The notes: generated from the sequence alone by a model not told the origin. DNA of 64,000 bases from Gigaspora rosea (GCA_003550325.1 QKWP01000420.1:49065-113064); one strand, 5' to 3'; positions 47,800 to 60,286 are shown, counted from the stretch's first letter. Program-made: numbers and translations.

Positions 47800-49130
47800 C
47801 AGATCCAAATAGATAAGTATAGATCAGTATTTTTTTTTGCTTTTGTTTTTTTTTGCTGCTTTTTTTTTTGCTTTCTTTGCTTTTTACTAAGTTTTTTTTT
47901 TTTTGTACAGTAGGTTCTTTTTGACTAAATAAGGAAGCTTTTTTTGGACCGTGTTAATGCTTTTTTAATCTTTGTGTTGTATATACTAACTCTTCTTTCT
48001 TACAGATATAATTTTGTTATTAGAGTGGAGCCTATTATTGTTGGAGTCAGCATAAGCTTATTTAAATTTTTATGTTGCTTTTTTTTTCATATTTATTAAC
48101 TTTTTTTTCAGATGTGATTTTGTCATTAACTTGCTATTGAAATTACTACAGTATTATTGTTGGAGTCGTATGAGTTATTACTATATTATGTTGTTTTCAG
48201 ATCATTTTTTTTGATATTTTATCACCTTTTTTTTTAGTATAAGTTTGTTGTTGGAGTTTCTAAATGTGATTTCATCATTGGAGTCAGTATATAATGCTTT
48301 TTTTTTGACATTACTAATGCCCTTTTTTTTTAAATGAGTTTTTATTTGGAGTTGCTATTCTTCTTTCAGGTAAGATTTTGTTGAGTCAGTGCACAAGTTG
48401 TTACTTTGTTTTTTTTTTGATATTGTTGTTGAAGTAAAGTTGGTTAGAGTCGCTATTTTTTTTTCTAGGTATGATTTATATATGAGTATCGTTATGTTGT
48501 TTTTTTTTATATAATATTACTAATGTCTCTTCTAATATGATTTATATTGGAATCGCTATGTTTCTTTCAGATATGATTTTGTCATTGGGGTCAGTTGGAA
48601 TTCTATTTTTTTTTCTAGATATGATTTGTGTATGAGTTATTACATTTTTTTTATATAATATTACTAATGTTTTTTCTAATTTAGTTTGTACTAAAGTCAC
48701 TGTTTTTTCTAGATGTAATTTTGTTATTAGAATCAATTGGAGTCACTGTTCTTTTTTCAGATATGAGCAAGTCATTACATTTTTTTTTGATATTACTAAT
48801 GTCTCTTTTCTTTCAATACTATAGTATGAGTTCTTCACCATTTTTTTTCTAAATGTGTTTGTTTTTTCCAAATGCAATTTTGTCATTAAAGTTAGTATAT
48901 GAATCATTACATTCATTTTTTTTTGATTGGAGTCGTCCAGATATATTTCTTTGTTGGAGTGTTCAAATTTTTGATAGAGTCGCCACTGTTATTAAAGTAA
49001 TAAAATCATTGTCATCATTTAATTAGTAATATAGGTTTATTTTTGTTAGGGGTTTTTTTTGTATTACTAATGCTTTTTCTAGATATTATTTTGTTGGAGT
49101 TGTTGTTATTATTAATATAGTGTAGATAGT
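47800..49130. repeat. Degenerate T-rich tandem repeat, ~1.3 kb
   Basis: A loose unit recurs about ten times: GGAGTC(G/A), a T8-T10 run, then TCTAGATATGATTTTGT or CAGATATGATTTTGTCATT, GTATGAGTTATTAC and GATATTACTAATG. The strand bias is strong: the plus strand is T/G-rich throughout. No reading frame survives. It may be an old satellite or a decayed gene with repeats. Confidence 0.65.
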
Positions 49131-49406
49131 TACTATTAATTGCTTAATTAGTAGGTGGTGTTGATTAGCAAATTAGTTGTTTGTCTTGCACGTGAAGTTT
49201 TTAATTTTACTATAGTACAATTTTGTAGCTATGCTTTGCTTTAGTTTTTTTTTTTTAATAAATAAATAATTGTATATAAGTTTGTTTATTACATTATATT
49301 CACACTATGCTTTTTTTTTTTATTTATTAAAAAAATGTAATCAATTTTGAATATATTAATTGTCATAATAGTGATATATTTTGTATATCCGATCGGACAT
49401 GGCTTT

Positions 49407-49507
49407 GAGCAAAAATATTTTCACAACCACCTGACCAAACTCAATAAATTTTTTTAATAAAAAAAATTTTATTAAGTTGTTCAGGTGGTCATGAAAATAC
49501 TTTTATT
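49407..49507. mobile_element. Hairpin MITE
   Basis: GCAAAAATATTTTCACAACC and CACCTGACC mirror GGTCATGAAAATAC and CAGGTGGTC around a TTTTTTAATAAAAAA centre. Confidence 0.65.
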
Positions 49508-49753
49508 TAAAAGGTTGATATTATTATTTTTTTTTTTTAAGATTCTTAATTAACAATCTATGAATGAATGAGAATTTACTAAATAAAATTCATATATAAA
49601 TTTATTGCAATTTCAAATCTATATTTCTGATCTAGTAAGTATAATTTATTTAAATATAACAATAGATAAAATTTAACCTACAATAGATATATGAATTTTT
49701 CTATTTTTTTATAAAAAAAAATTTAAAAATTATTTCAAACTAATTATTCTATA

Positions 49754-50119
49754 ACAGTCAAACCAGTGTCAACCTCCCAAAACTGATTCTGTCAAAACTG
49801 ATAACCTATAATAACTGATAAAAAATTGAGCTATCATGTCTGTTCTATAAGTCAAATTTGATAACCTGCTATTCCTGATAACTGATACTCAAAAACCAAA
49901 TATCTATAAGATATCAGATTTGACAGGTAAAATAAATTAATTTGATTGGCTTAAATTAGATTTTGTATAACCATTTATATATATAAAAAATAAATTTAGC
50001 TAATCATATTTGTTTATAGCTATATAACTAATAGATTATTAGTATTTCAAAACTGATATCCTCTCAAACTTGATACAAAAGCTGGCTACTATGCATATCG
50101 GTTTAGGGATGGTGTACTG
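49754..50119. mobile_element. Possible pogo/Tc1-like element
   Basis: CAGTCAAACCAGTGTCAACC at the left; the inverse of the right end reads CAGTACACCATCCCTAAACC and is bordered by TA. AAAACTGATA words are scattered inside. TIRs are imperfect. Confidence 0.4.
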
Positions 50120-50344
50120 TATATTTTATTATAAATTGCGAAAAATCTAAATTTTAGTACTACTAGTAATTTTTATAACTAATTTATTCCCAATTTTCAT
50201 TTTTATTTATTCATGAATTGTCAATTAAGTGTGATTTATCTATCTTGTTAGTTCGTAGTTTTGGGTTACATGAAAGTAACCAACCTATTCAACATAATCA
50301 CATAATCATGTGATTGCTAAAAATAATGATCATGTGACTTTTTT

Positions 50345-51408
50345 GCAATTTAATTAGCTAAGGATGTGGCGACTTAGGGAAGTTGGTAAGTTGTCACCCC
50401 CAAGTGGCAGGTCTAGGGTTCAAATCCCACTAGTAACGCTTTGGAAAAATAGACCTGTGTTATGGTAACCGTTTCCTGTCGATCGGTTGGGTATATTACC
50501 TGTAGTCCTTGGTTACTATCTCGAATGGAGCTTTCAGGCGAAGTTGTGTTTGGTGACACAGACAAATCCAAGGAACCGGGGAAATGGAAACCCATTTGGA
50601 AAGTCCCAAGTAAGGAGGTAGCAACGATCTTCGACGGTGCTACCAGAACCGGAATATCGGAAACCGAAGCTGGAGAACTGGACGATATGACTTTTGGAGG
50701 AGAGGGTCCACCAACCTGGCCGCCGGAGCCGTACCGGAGGAAAAGAACCTATGTTCTGGAATTAGGTACCAGGGGAAGAAAAACCATAGTAGCACCTAAT
50801 GCTGGGTAGATCAACCCTTCCGGGCCAACTGGTTTGGAAGTTTGGGGCACCCGGTGATGGACCAGTAGGAAAGTAATGGTGAGTACCGGGGTCGGTGTGA
50901 ACCTTACAAGGGCAGAAGTAGGTAATGGTAGTGGTTAGGTACTCCCTGACTGCAAGTTGCTTGCTTCGGTGAGTGCGTAAGTTACCGAAGTGTAGGTAAT
51001 ACCTGTGTGGGACAGGGACTGCTCTACCAAGTTTACTCGCGAGGATAAATTAGTCCTAAGGGGATGTAGGTAGCATCCGGGACTGTCTTCAACTGACTAA
51101 TGTATCGGAGGGCTGTACCAGTGATCACAAGTAGGATTGACATGCGAAGCGTTGGACCAGAGGGTTTAAATAGGCAATCCCCTAGTTGGGTTGTAGGTAT
51201 GGCAACTAGTGTAGAACCTTCGGGCAGACTACTTAAATTAGACAACCAAAAGTTGTACGTGTGGCTAGTTGTACTCTCATTCAATGTAACTCAATTGTGG
51301 GTGCGCCCAAAAAGGCGCCCTTGATCCACAGGCTTGATTAAATAAACTCTCACCCAAAGCAGGAACTTTAACAAAAAAAAAAAAAAAAAAAGCAATTTAA
51401 TTAGCTAA
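50345..51408 (+). mobile_element. 1.03-kb tRNA-derived SINE with perfect 16-bp duplication
   Basis: GCAATTTAATTAGCTA flanks both ends (50345-50360 and 51392-51407). Pol III-type promoter: A box near TAGGGAAGTTGG (50375-50386) and a perfect B box GGTTCAAATCC (50417-50427). The 3' end is an A19-20 run. Only one TTTT (50692-50695) occurs before the tail. The core at about 51158-51268 (GGTATGGCAACTAGTGTAGA, GACTACTTAAATTAG) matches 42505-42614 of the other SINE, whereas heads, first halves and tails differ. GC content far exceeds the surroundings. A 115-codon frame at 50462-50809 has no known domain. Being over 1 kb, it is long for a SINE. Confidence 0.88.
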
Positions 51409-51465
51409 AAAGCCAGAGATATATAAGTTATATATCTCTGGCTAGAGATACCTAGAAATGTCCTT
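51403..51465. repeat. Short palindromic repeat, copy 2
   Basis: AGCCAGAGATATATAAGTTA followed by TATATCTCTGGCTAGAGATA and CCTAGAAATG; inverted relative to the copies at 47660 and 63283. Lies directly beside the SINE insertion site. Confidence 0.65.
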
Positions 51466-51622
51466 TTAAAAAAAGTAAATCATAAATATATTTAAGCAAT
51501 TTTTTAAGCAAATTTGTTTAGATTTGCTTAAGTTTAAATAATAGTATTTTGTTAACTAATAAATTAATAAATAGTATATATTATACTATAGTATTCAATA
51601 CTAATAAATACAAATTATAATA

Positions 51623-51830
51623 CAGTCAACTTTTTCTATTTCAACTAGCTGATCTGTACAATTTTTACTATATAAAAAGTTGAAAAAATTTAGTTCTTAA
51701 AAAGTTACCATGTTGCTAATTCAAACTTTATAATAAAATTTACAAATATTCTAGAGTTTTATATTTAGTTTTTACAAAGTTTATTAAGAGTTCAAATTAT
51801 CTAAATTTAGAATAGAGAGAATTAACTTTA
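51623..51830. mobile_element. Decayed pogo/Tc1-like MITE
   Basis: TA then CAGTCAACTTTTTCTATTTC; the right end, inverted, reads AAGTTAATTCTCTCTATTCT. Interior AGTTCTTAAAAAGTTACC and GAGTTCAAATTATC are consistent with the family. Confidence 0.5.
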
Positions 51831-53662
51831 TATAAAATTTTTGTGCTATTAGAATTAGATTAATATTTGAGTAAAATATTAATATATACCAAAATTTTGC
51901 AAAAAATTTTTTTTGTTGGAATATAAAGGTTGGTTTCTTAATTAAAATTTTTTTAATATAAATAAATTTTGAAAAAATATAATTTTTTTAAAAATTTTGT
52001 GTTATACCTAATCTATAATATTTTTATAATTTTGATTAGTTAAAACACATAGTATTGGATACTAGTAATGTGATTTATTAACTTCTAAATTAATTATTAA
52101 GAATATTTAATTTAAAATATAAAAAATAAATATTTATAACTTGATATTATAATAAAATAAATTATTTAGTACAGAATATATCATGTGTATTCTATAGCAA
52201 AATAAGCTCAAATATAATTTAAAATTAAAATTTAAGTTAAAATTAGAACAAAGTTACAAAAAAAATTTTTTTTATTAGTTATACAACAGGGTTGTCTAAT
52301 AAAATTTTTTAAAATATAGAAAAGTGCATTAGAATACAGAATGTACAAAAAATAATATTCTTATGATAAATATTTTTTTAAAGTTAAATTTAAAATAGTA
52401 TTAATTAAATATAACTTGTTATATTAATATAGCTAAGTTAAAATCAATTATACAATCTATACTAAATATTAAAATGCTTTTTTAAAATTAGCAATACTAT
52501 AATAATTTAGTAGTTTAATTTATAATAATTTTATAATTAAATTTTTAAATTTGTAATTATTTATATAAAATATTTAAAAAGGTTTTAATATATTTAATAG
52601 ATTTAAATAATTAATTAAAAAGATTATAATATACTCAACAGACATAAATAATTAATTAAAATTCAAAAATTTTTATATACTATATTCTAATTTCAAAGTA
52701 AAAAGTTACAATTTAATTAATTTAATTTTATAATCTAAAAAGATCAAATTATTTATAAATATTTATGAGAAAATCAAATTTATAATCACTATATATTACT
52801 ATATATAAATATTTTTTATTAATTATAATATAAAAATAGAAACAAAAATATTTAAAATATAATATTTAGATAATAATGTTATTTTTCTGTACCGTATGTA
52901 TATATAAATGATAGCTTTGAATGCAAGAATAAATTTCTTGTACAAAAACATCTGATCCTTATAAAATTGCATTAAAAATTTTTCTAAAAAGAGAATTCTT
53001 TTATTCAACACAAATTTAACGATATGATGGTATGCTAAAGATAACCATCAGAAATCATCGATCTCATGTCCATTCAAATTTGTTATTTATGTAATACAAA
53101 ATTTATAATTAATATCAAAAGAAATAGCATATATAGAAATAATATACATAAATATTATGAGCAAGAGTTTATAATTCGCATTATAAAGAAAGATTGGCTT
53201 GCATAAGTTTGCAGAGTTCGAGACTGTATAATTCACATACTACCCACATACAATAACACTACATTTGAAGATCAACAATTTTTTACCATCCTGGATTTGA
53301 TCATCTCTTCTTAGTCAAAATCGAAACATTGAGTGCGATAATGATGCATTTTTGTCATTTTTGTTCTAATTAATCATAAATTTGTCTTGAATGGAATAAC
53401 ATTTATTTCTCTTTGACTTTTTTATCAATACAGCATGCATAAAATTCTTTTCTTGGTTTGACGCGCCACACATTTATCCGACTTATTATCTTACGCTTCG
53501 ATATTTACGTTTTCGAAGCGTGATCACGTAGGTTAATCGCGTGACAATAAATGACGTTTTACGCGTATTAATGTATTTGAAACTAATGATCATTTTAGGA
53601 AAATAATAAGAAAATAATAATTTTTATAAATGCATTAAAAAATTTATATGATAATTTTAATA
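51831..53662. other. AT-rich block passing into CpG-containing DNA
   Basis: No CpG is visible from about 51840 to 52890. From about 52890 on (CCGTATG, AACGATATG, CGCGCC) CpG returns. No gene seen in either part. Confidence 0.5.
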
Positions 53663-53818
53663 CGACAGGGTGAAACCTGAGTTGCGAAATAGTGAAACCT
53701 GCTATGATCATCGAAATTCGCTTTTATATAATAAAAAACATATTAAAACGCGGATTTCACTCTAACCCGATCTACAAAGCGGATTTCACTATTTCGCAAC
53801 TCAGGTTTCATCCTGTTC
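53663..53818. mobile_element. 156-bp MITE with TA duplication
   Basis: CGACAGGGTGAAACCTGAGT and inverted GAACAGGATGAAACCTGAGT, both bordered by TA; the shared arm continues TGCGAAATAGTGAAA. Tc1/mariner-like target. Confidence 0.8.
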
Positions 53819-56790
53819 TATTTTAACAATTATAATACACAACAATAGCGTTATCATACAGAATGGATTTTTTTTTCAAAATTATTATATAAATATTTTC
53901 GAAAAACACTAATTATTTATAGATGTTCACGAGCGAGAATCAAGTTGGACAGTAACTACACGTGTAAATGAATTTATAACTAGGTTATTTTTTTTCCCCC
54001 GAGTTCACACAATGTATTAAATTTCTTATTTAAATACTGAAACCAACTTCCGAAAATCATGTTTCTTGCTTGCGAGAGGAAAAATTTCATCTCTCAAATT
54101 CGAAATAAGGTATGGATATCAATTATTCATAGCATTCACATATATTGAATATGTTATCAAAATTTGCTGTCTAATACTGAGAATAAATACTGTAATTCGA
54201 GTAAGAAGAAAGTGTGCTCATTACGAATATACACTTATTTTTGTAAGTGTATTATATGTATACCGAAAGTATATTGAATGCTTATAGTGACAATTTAGAA
54301 ATCCCACATAATCACATAATCACATAATTCCTTTGATACCCCTTCCTCAAATCACTGTCACGATAATCACTTCTAGACTCAAAATCACATCTGTTGTATC
54401 ACTCCAATGATATCACACATTCGGCATTTGTCACAAACAATAATGGAATATAAAAAGCGGATCTTTATCACGCATGGTATCGAATCCTAGCCTAACTTGG
54501 TCGTAATCTGCCATCCTCTCTTAGTCAAATGAAATCAACCAAATTCATGCCAAACCTGATTAATAAATGAACCTTATTTGACATTCAACATATGACGTAT
54601 TTTTAAATTTTAATATATAATATATTGTAAAAAAAAACAAATGCCATTTTATAATTTTGCTTCGAAAAAAAAATACGGCCTGCGTATAATTAAAAGAAAA
54701 AATGTAAATTTAGAACGATGACAATTTTTTAATGAATGAGTGCCAATTTTCCAGTTCAAGGAGAACAATTAACTTTTTTTTGGTTAATCGATAATCATTA
54801 TCATTTTATTAATATATATTTTCTAATTTCGAAAAGTTTTCAACTTTAAGGAAATTTTAACGTTCAGATGACCTTTTTGGAGGACAACATAATTTTAAGA
54901 GTTAGAAAAAAGTTAAGACCTCAATTTACAATGATAATAAGCACTTAACTTTACTATTAATGGCAAGAATATTTCTCTTGATCAATCTTTTTAAGTGAGG
55001 TATCAGTTATCAAGAAATCAAAGTCTTCGACATGTAATACTAGCAATAAAGTTATTATTATTAACCAAAGTCTTTATATGGTAACTACCCATTATGACGA
55101 AATTAATATTTTTAATGACGTAACTTCAAAGACATGGGCGTTATCGGTTATTGCTTGATTTCACGTTATACTAATACGTGATTTGCGTCATATCTACTAT
55201 TACACAAACTACAGTACCGGAATATAGAGCGCCGATTTTTTGATGCTTATATAATCGATTTTGATTGGCTAATTTGGTCGTATTTGATTCTATATAATTG
55301 GTTAAAATAAAATAAATCTATATATTTTTATATTAAACGCCAATTTTTTATTATATACTTTTTTAAGAAAAAAAAATTCTTTGACAGAAAATGCAGTTTT
55401 TAGCTAAATTTTTTTTTTAAAAAAAGTTATAACAATTTAAAGTTTTTATTAATAAAGAGTGGATGCATTTTACTGTCCGGCTAGAACACAAAATCTTATT
55501 TGCAATGTTCGTTTATCTACGCCCTCTAATGCCTGTGTTTCGACAAAACCGGTATTCCTGAATATGGAAGCTAACAAATGACGATAGTATAAATGAATAT
55601 TCCTTGTTATGGAAATTTATTTTTAAAGAAATATACCTTTTTTTAGGAATTGTTAGTATCATAATGATTTGATTAATTTGATTACTAAGTGCCTAAAGGA
55701 ACACGAAATGTGTCATTAAAAACAAAATATCTTTACAGTATTTCATTTCTTTTTTGATGACAACTCACCATATTGGTATGTTCACCAGATCATCATAGTG
55801 TGTATGCGCATATATAGTTGATATAGTTGATATGCAAAAGAGCTTGATAAAAAAAACATTCGAACAAAATATAAAAACAAATAGATCCAAATCTTTATTT
55901 ATTTGTTAATGTAATTCTTCTGCAATATATTATTAAATGTACGCATACATTCTAATTTTGTATTTTAACTGGACCATCACGTGATATGGGATCGATACAA
56001 TTTTCTCCGATATCTCCCCGGACATACAAATCGTCACCATATAAGTAACGTAGCCTCTTAAGTATCATTCATTTTAGTAATTCCTAAATTTATTAATATC
56101 ACATCACAATTTGCTAAATATCGTTTTAATCGAGAGAAATAAGATCTTGAACAAGTTTTTCATATAAACAAACCCCTTTTAAGTTCATGATTTCTTTATA
56201 TTCGCACAAGTCCATTAAATATCATTTTGATACTAACAATGAATTATCGTAACTATCGTAAAAAGGTACTATAGTGTTGTATCCTGCATGAATGTTTGTA
56301 ACAAATGCATAGGTCTATACGATTAATCATGAGTAATGTTCTCTCTTTCTGTATTTAGATAAAGCAATAATAAGTAATATACCGCCTACTTGCCTAGACT
56401 GGTCGTTAATATCTTATAAAATCTTCATTTATTCAACCAGGGCGTAAAACATTTAAGCTGTGTAAAGAAATACGAATTTTCAAAGGAGCGATAACTCCAC
56501 GAATTAAACCATATCTTGAGAGTGCTAAATACGAATCTAGAATTCCCGATTGACCTAATTTAGCTGCGTGTTATGAAATATTAGGTGATTGTAATTGTAA
56601 ATAGAGTAATGTCATCTTTTATTTACCTTTCTAGATTGATAAACCTTTGATGGGCATAGATTTACAAACTGATTGATTATATCAAATTCCGTTAATGTAA
56701 TATTTATTATCTATAACAATAATTTTAAATAACAAATTAATAAAAGAAATATTTGTATATATAAAAACATTTATGAATTATTCTATATAG
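53819..56790. other. CpG-containing DNA without recognised genes
   Basis: Few repeats. A 73-codon frame (54066-54287) begins at a non-ATG codon and shows only a hydrophobic stretch. ATAATCACATAATCACAT near 54308-54330 is a short direct repeat. No exon chain could be supported. Confidence 0.4.
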
Positions 56791-56866
56791 TAATAAATGA
56801 GATATTTGTGAATTAATTAATAAATGAGATATTTGTGAATTAGTAATAAATGAGGCATTTGTGAAT
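56791..56866. repeat. Three tandem 26-bp units
   Basis: TAATAAATGAGATATTTGTG with AATTA spacers at 56791, 56818 and 56844; the third carries GGC for GAT. Confidence 0.85.
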
Positions 56867-58193
56867 CCGGGTATAAGTGATATTGTGAAATTTTCATTTA
56901 TCCGTCTTTTTACGATATCCTTCATCATGTATATATGTGATATATAATACAGTATATATTCTTATTCAAAAAAAGTTCATTTGTCTATATCCGTTTTTTT
57001 TATTTCGCCAACTCATTTATGGCTAATTATTAATTACTCCAAGTGGTTATCATGATTTTCATTATGATTGAAAATCACGTTTAAAGAAATTAGTGATCTT
57101 GAATATGTCATTACCGTTAACTATCGTGGAATCTCTTCATATATACATTATTTATAGAAAAGGCAAGTTCACAGATCAAGTTTATTCTTGATCAATTCAA
57201 GATTGGAAACTTTATATATATGCTATATATATTGTTTCTCGTAAAATGAAACATATATGTACGCATGTTTTCTGTAAATAGCGGGGAAAGTTGGGGAATC
57301 AAGTTCTATAAGATAACAGCAACAAGGATTTTTTATTTTAGGAAGGGTGGATACGTATATTTTGGCTTGGCATTTGTTTTATCTTATTCTTGCATTTTCG
57401 TTCAAATTTCTTGTTACGCGCATGACGCAAGTAAAGGTATTATATAATACGTGGCGATGATTATTTATAGATAGATAAGCCCATATTAAGTAATTACTAA
57501 GCAAGCTTTCGAACAAGATCCTTATCTGTGCAGAATTTGTTAGTTATTAGAAAAAAATGTGATCATATGGTCATCTTTTAATTTCACACTCTCTTCGCAC
57601 CAATTCCTGAAAGTATCTTGATTTGATCATCTTTTTAAACTTTAAAATTCATACTAAACGTTTAATACGGTTAAGGTTTATTCAGCCATTTTTAATATAT
57701 TATGTGTTAATAAGCAAACTTAAATATTTATTAACTCAAAAAAAGATAATTACAATTATAAAAATTCCTGTTTTAACGAATTTTGGTTTGATTCAAATAA
57801 ACATAATTACGTTTTATTTTTGTAAACTTTGATTACATGATTTAATTAGCACTTCAATATTATCCCAGACAGAATATTACAATTACTTTAATGTATAAAA
57901 AAAATTATTAAACGAGTTCGATTTTAGTCGGGACCCGATTACAGGATTATAGCCTAAACATATATATTGGTCACATGATCTTCAAATAAACATGCCAGAG
58001 GGCGCGGGAAAATTTTCAAAGAGGCATGCCCTAGGGTGTCCGAAATTATGATGCGGCTACAGCCGAATTATACACAAATTTTGTAAAAATAGGCAAAAAT
58101 ATTTTTATCTTTCAAGTTTTACAACTCACCCCCAAGAAATTTTCCCTACACGTGATACAGTAAAATAAAAAAATTAGCATAACTTTTATTTAT
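56867..58193. other. CpG-containing DNA without recognised genes
   Basis: A 60-codon ATG frame at 57265-57447 has one hydrophobic segment but no signal peptide or domain; a 69-codon frame at 57623-57832 is low-complexity. Neither is supported as a gene. Confidence 0.4.
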
Positions 58194-58364
58194 GTCGTGC
58201 GTCAGATGTCAGATGACACCCGGCCTAAATTAGATTAGGGTTAGGATAAAATTACGGTAAAGTTAGGAGTTAGTTTAGGCCAGTTGTTGCCGATCATTTT
58301 TAATGCTGGTCATCTGATTGTCATCTGACGTGCGTCGGATTCAAGTTTTAATCTGACGCACAAC
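58194..58364. mobile_element. MITE with GTCGTGCGTCAGAT ends and TTAGGG word
   Basis: GTCGTGCGTCAGAT pairs with the inverse of GTTGTGCGTCAGAT. A second nested pair, GTCAGATGACA (left) and TGTCATCTGAC (right), lies inside, and GATTAGGGTTAGGAT is in the middle. Outer AT-rich sequence also pairs loosely. Confidence 0.65.
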
Positions 58365-58550
58365 ATGTATAAATTACTTTGACAATGGTCCGGTTGATAT
58401 TTTAAATTTGAAAACATCAAAAAAGTAACTTTAATTTTCTGTCTGTCTACTCACGTGATGTAAAATCATGCTAGCAAAATCGCTGTTTGAAGGGTAATTT
58501 TAGTTACAAATGAAATTTCAATTTCAGATTTTTGATTCATTTTAGCTATG

Positions 58551-58722
58551 TAATTGATATTTAATAGTTATCAGCTAGAATGTAGATGACATTGAGTCAC
58601 GTCATTTAGCGGGCATTTGTTGACTCAGATCATGCCGCGAAGCGGCATGATCTGAGTCAATCAAATGGCCGCTGACCCAATGTCATCTACATTTTCTACC
58701 TGATAACGATATTATCCGGGAG
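58551..58722. mobile_element. Foldback MITE, near-perfect hairpin
   Basis: AATGTAGATGACATTG and GACTCAGATCATGCCGC on the left are mirrored on the right around the 3-base loop GAA. The outer arms extend to AGTTATCAGCTAG / CTACCTGATAACG. Confidence 0.85.
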
Positions 58723-59022
58723 TGGTCATTGGTCATGTTACCCATTTAATTCTGTAAATTATTGTTATTTCATAAAGTTTAATTTATTGATTATGTGGTT
58801 TCTTTCTCTGGTTGTTTTTTTTTTTTTTTTTTTTTACTCGGAGACTTTTTGATATGAATTAAAACAATCGTTATTATAACATAAAAAAAAACAAAAAAAA
58901 AGATATATATCCAAAAAATTAAATATTAAAATTCCGAACCATGGAATAAACATTGATATGCCGTGATATAGTATTAATATGGGTAACATGATCAATAGTA
59001 ACTACCGGATAAGTACTTGTTA

Positions 59023-59150
59023 TTGGTTAGGTTGTGGATGATAACTGATTTATCGCTAGGTTACTATATAAATCACGTGGCAAAGCCACGTGATTTATAT
59101 TGTTCCCTACGAATAATCAGTTTTCATTACAACTTAACTGATAACATTTT
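59023..59150. mobile_element. Foldback MITE with perfect CACGTGGC core
   Basis: ATATAAATCACGTGGC, AAA, GCCACGTGATTTATAT is a perfect inner hairpin (about 59078-59112). Outer arms (GATAACTGATTTATCG versus the inverse of CGAATAATCAGTTTTC) pair with mismatches. Confidence 0.75.
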
Positions 59151-59818
59151 TATCCGTAAGGTCCGACGTAAGCACTGTCGTTTTTCGTATATATTATTCG
59201 GTCTTTCTAATCATTAGACTCACTTTTACTCTTTTTTTACGTTCGCTTACTTTTCCACTTTCGCTAATCAATTTTTTCATTTACCTTTTTTTACTTTTTT
59301 CCTTCGCTAAATCTTTTTTCCTTAACTTTCACTAATATGAATTTTATGAGTTACGCAAAAAGAAATAAAATCAGAAAATTGAGTTATCACATGATTAGAA
59401 AGTGATCGAATAATATATACAAAAAACGTCCATTGCGCACATAGGACCTGTCGGATAATATGATTTATTGAACAGCTATATATCTTTATGTAGCATGTTC
59501 AAGAAAAAGCTCGAGAAGAAGTATTAAAAATACTTGGTAATCTGCAGAACAACATAAATATTTAAAATATTTAAGATATTGTTATAATTTTTTTGTATAA
59601 ACAAGGTTATATGCTTGAATTTAATTCACCAAATTAAATCAATCTTCTGATTCTATTTTTAGTGTTATATCTTTGAATAATTGATTTTTCAAATCTAAAA
59701 AATCCTATTATTTTATTAAGCTAATATATTTGAATTAAAAAAAAAAAAACTTAAAAATTGGTTAGAATTGTAAACGGTGATTTTTCTAGCCGATTACGTC
59801 AGATAAATCTTTTAAACA
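59151..59818. other. Spacer, no gene
   Basis: T-rich TTTTTTACTTTTT words at 59220-59330 and AT-rich DNA beyond. Nothing coding. Confidence 0.4.
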
Positions 59819-60044
59819 TTGTGGCGAATTTATGAAATTAAGAATTTTGACTATGAAGTGCGTCACTTACTATTTGTTTTTTGACATTACTTATTGTAAA
59901 ATCATACAAATAACGTCTAACCCATCTTCCCGTGAAAGATAGGTTAGACATTGTCTATATGATTTTGCAATGAGAATGTCAAAAAACAAATAGTAAGTTA
60001 CACGCTTCATAGTCAAAATACTCTAATTTCATAAATTCGCCGTG
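59819..60044. mobile_element. Foldback MITE, ~100-bp arms
   Basis: GGCGAATTTATGAAATTA, TTTTGACTATGAAG and ACTTACTATTTGTTTTTTGA are mirrored on the right; the centre is near 59930 (CATCTTCCCGTGAAAGAT). No clear flanking duplication. Confidence 0.8.
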
Positions 60045-60092
60045 ATGGGTTCCGGACTTATAATCGGTTTCCGATTCCTAGTAATATTATAT

Positions 60093-60286
60093 TAGTGTTG
60101 CTTGATTAGACCAGTTTGACCATTGAATCAGACCAATTGATCAATTTGACCAGTGGTCAAGTTGGTCAAATAGAATATTTAAATATAATTTCTCATATAA
60201 CAGATAATATATATATTATATTTATATAATAGTTTTGACCAATTTGACCAGCAAATTTTTAGTCTACCACTAATTTTCCAACACTG
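60093..60286. mobile_element. hAT-type MITE with GACCAATTTGACCA words
   Basis: TAGTGTTGCTTGATTAGACC and inverted CAGTGTTGGAAAATTAGTGG; flanks TATTATAT and TATTATTT resemble an 8-bp duplication. Iterated GACCAATTTGACCA words inside may be transposase sites. Confidence 0.65.

Noticed and set aside
50413-51324. Several antiparallel frames of 60-83 codons in the 1-kb SINE
   Set aside because: GC-rich non-coding DNA gives long frames on both strands; none has a known motif.
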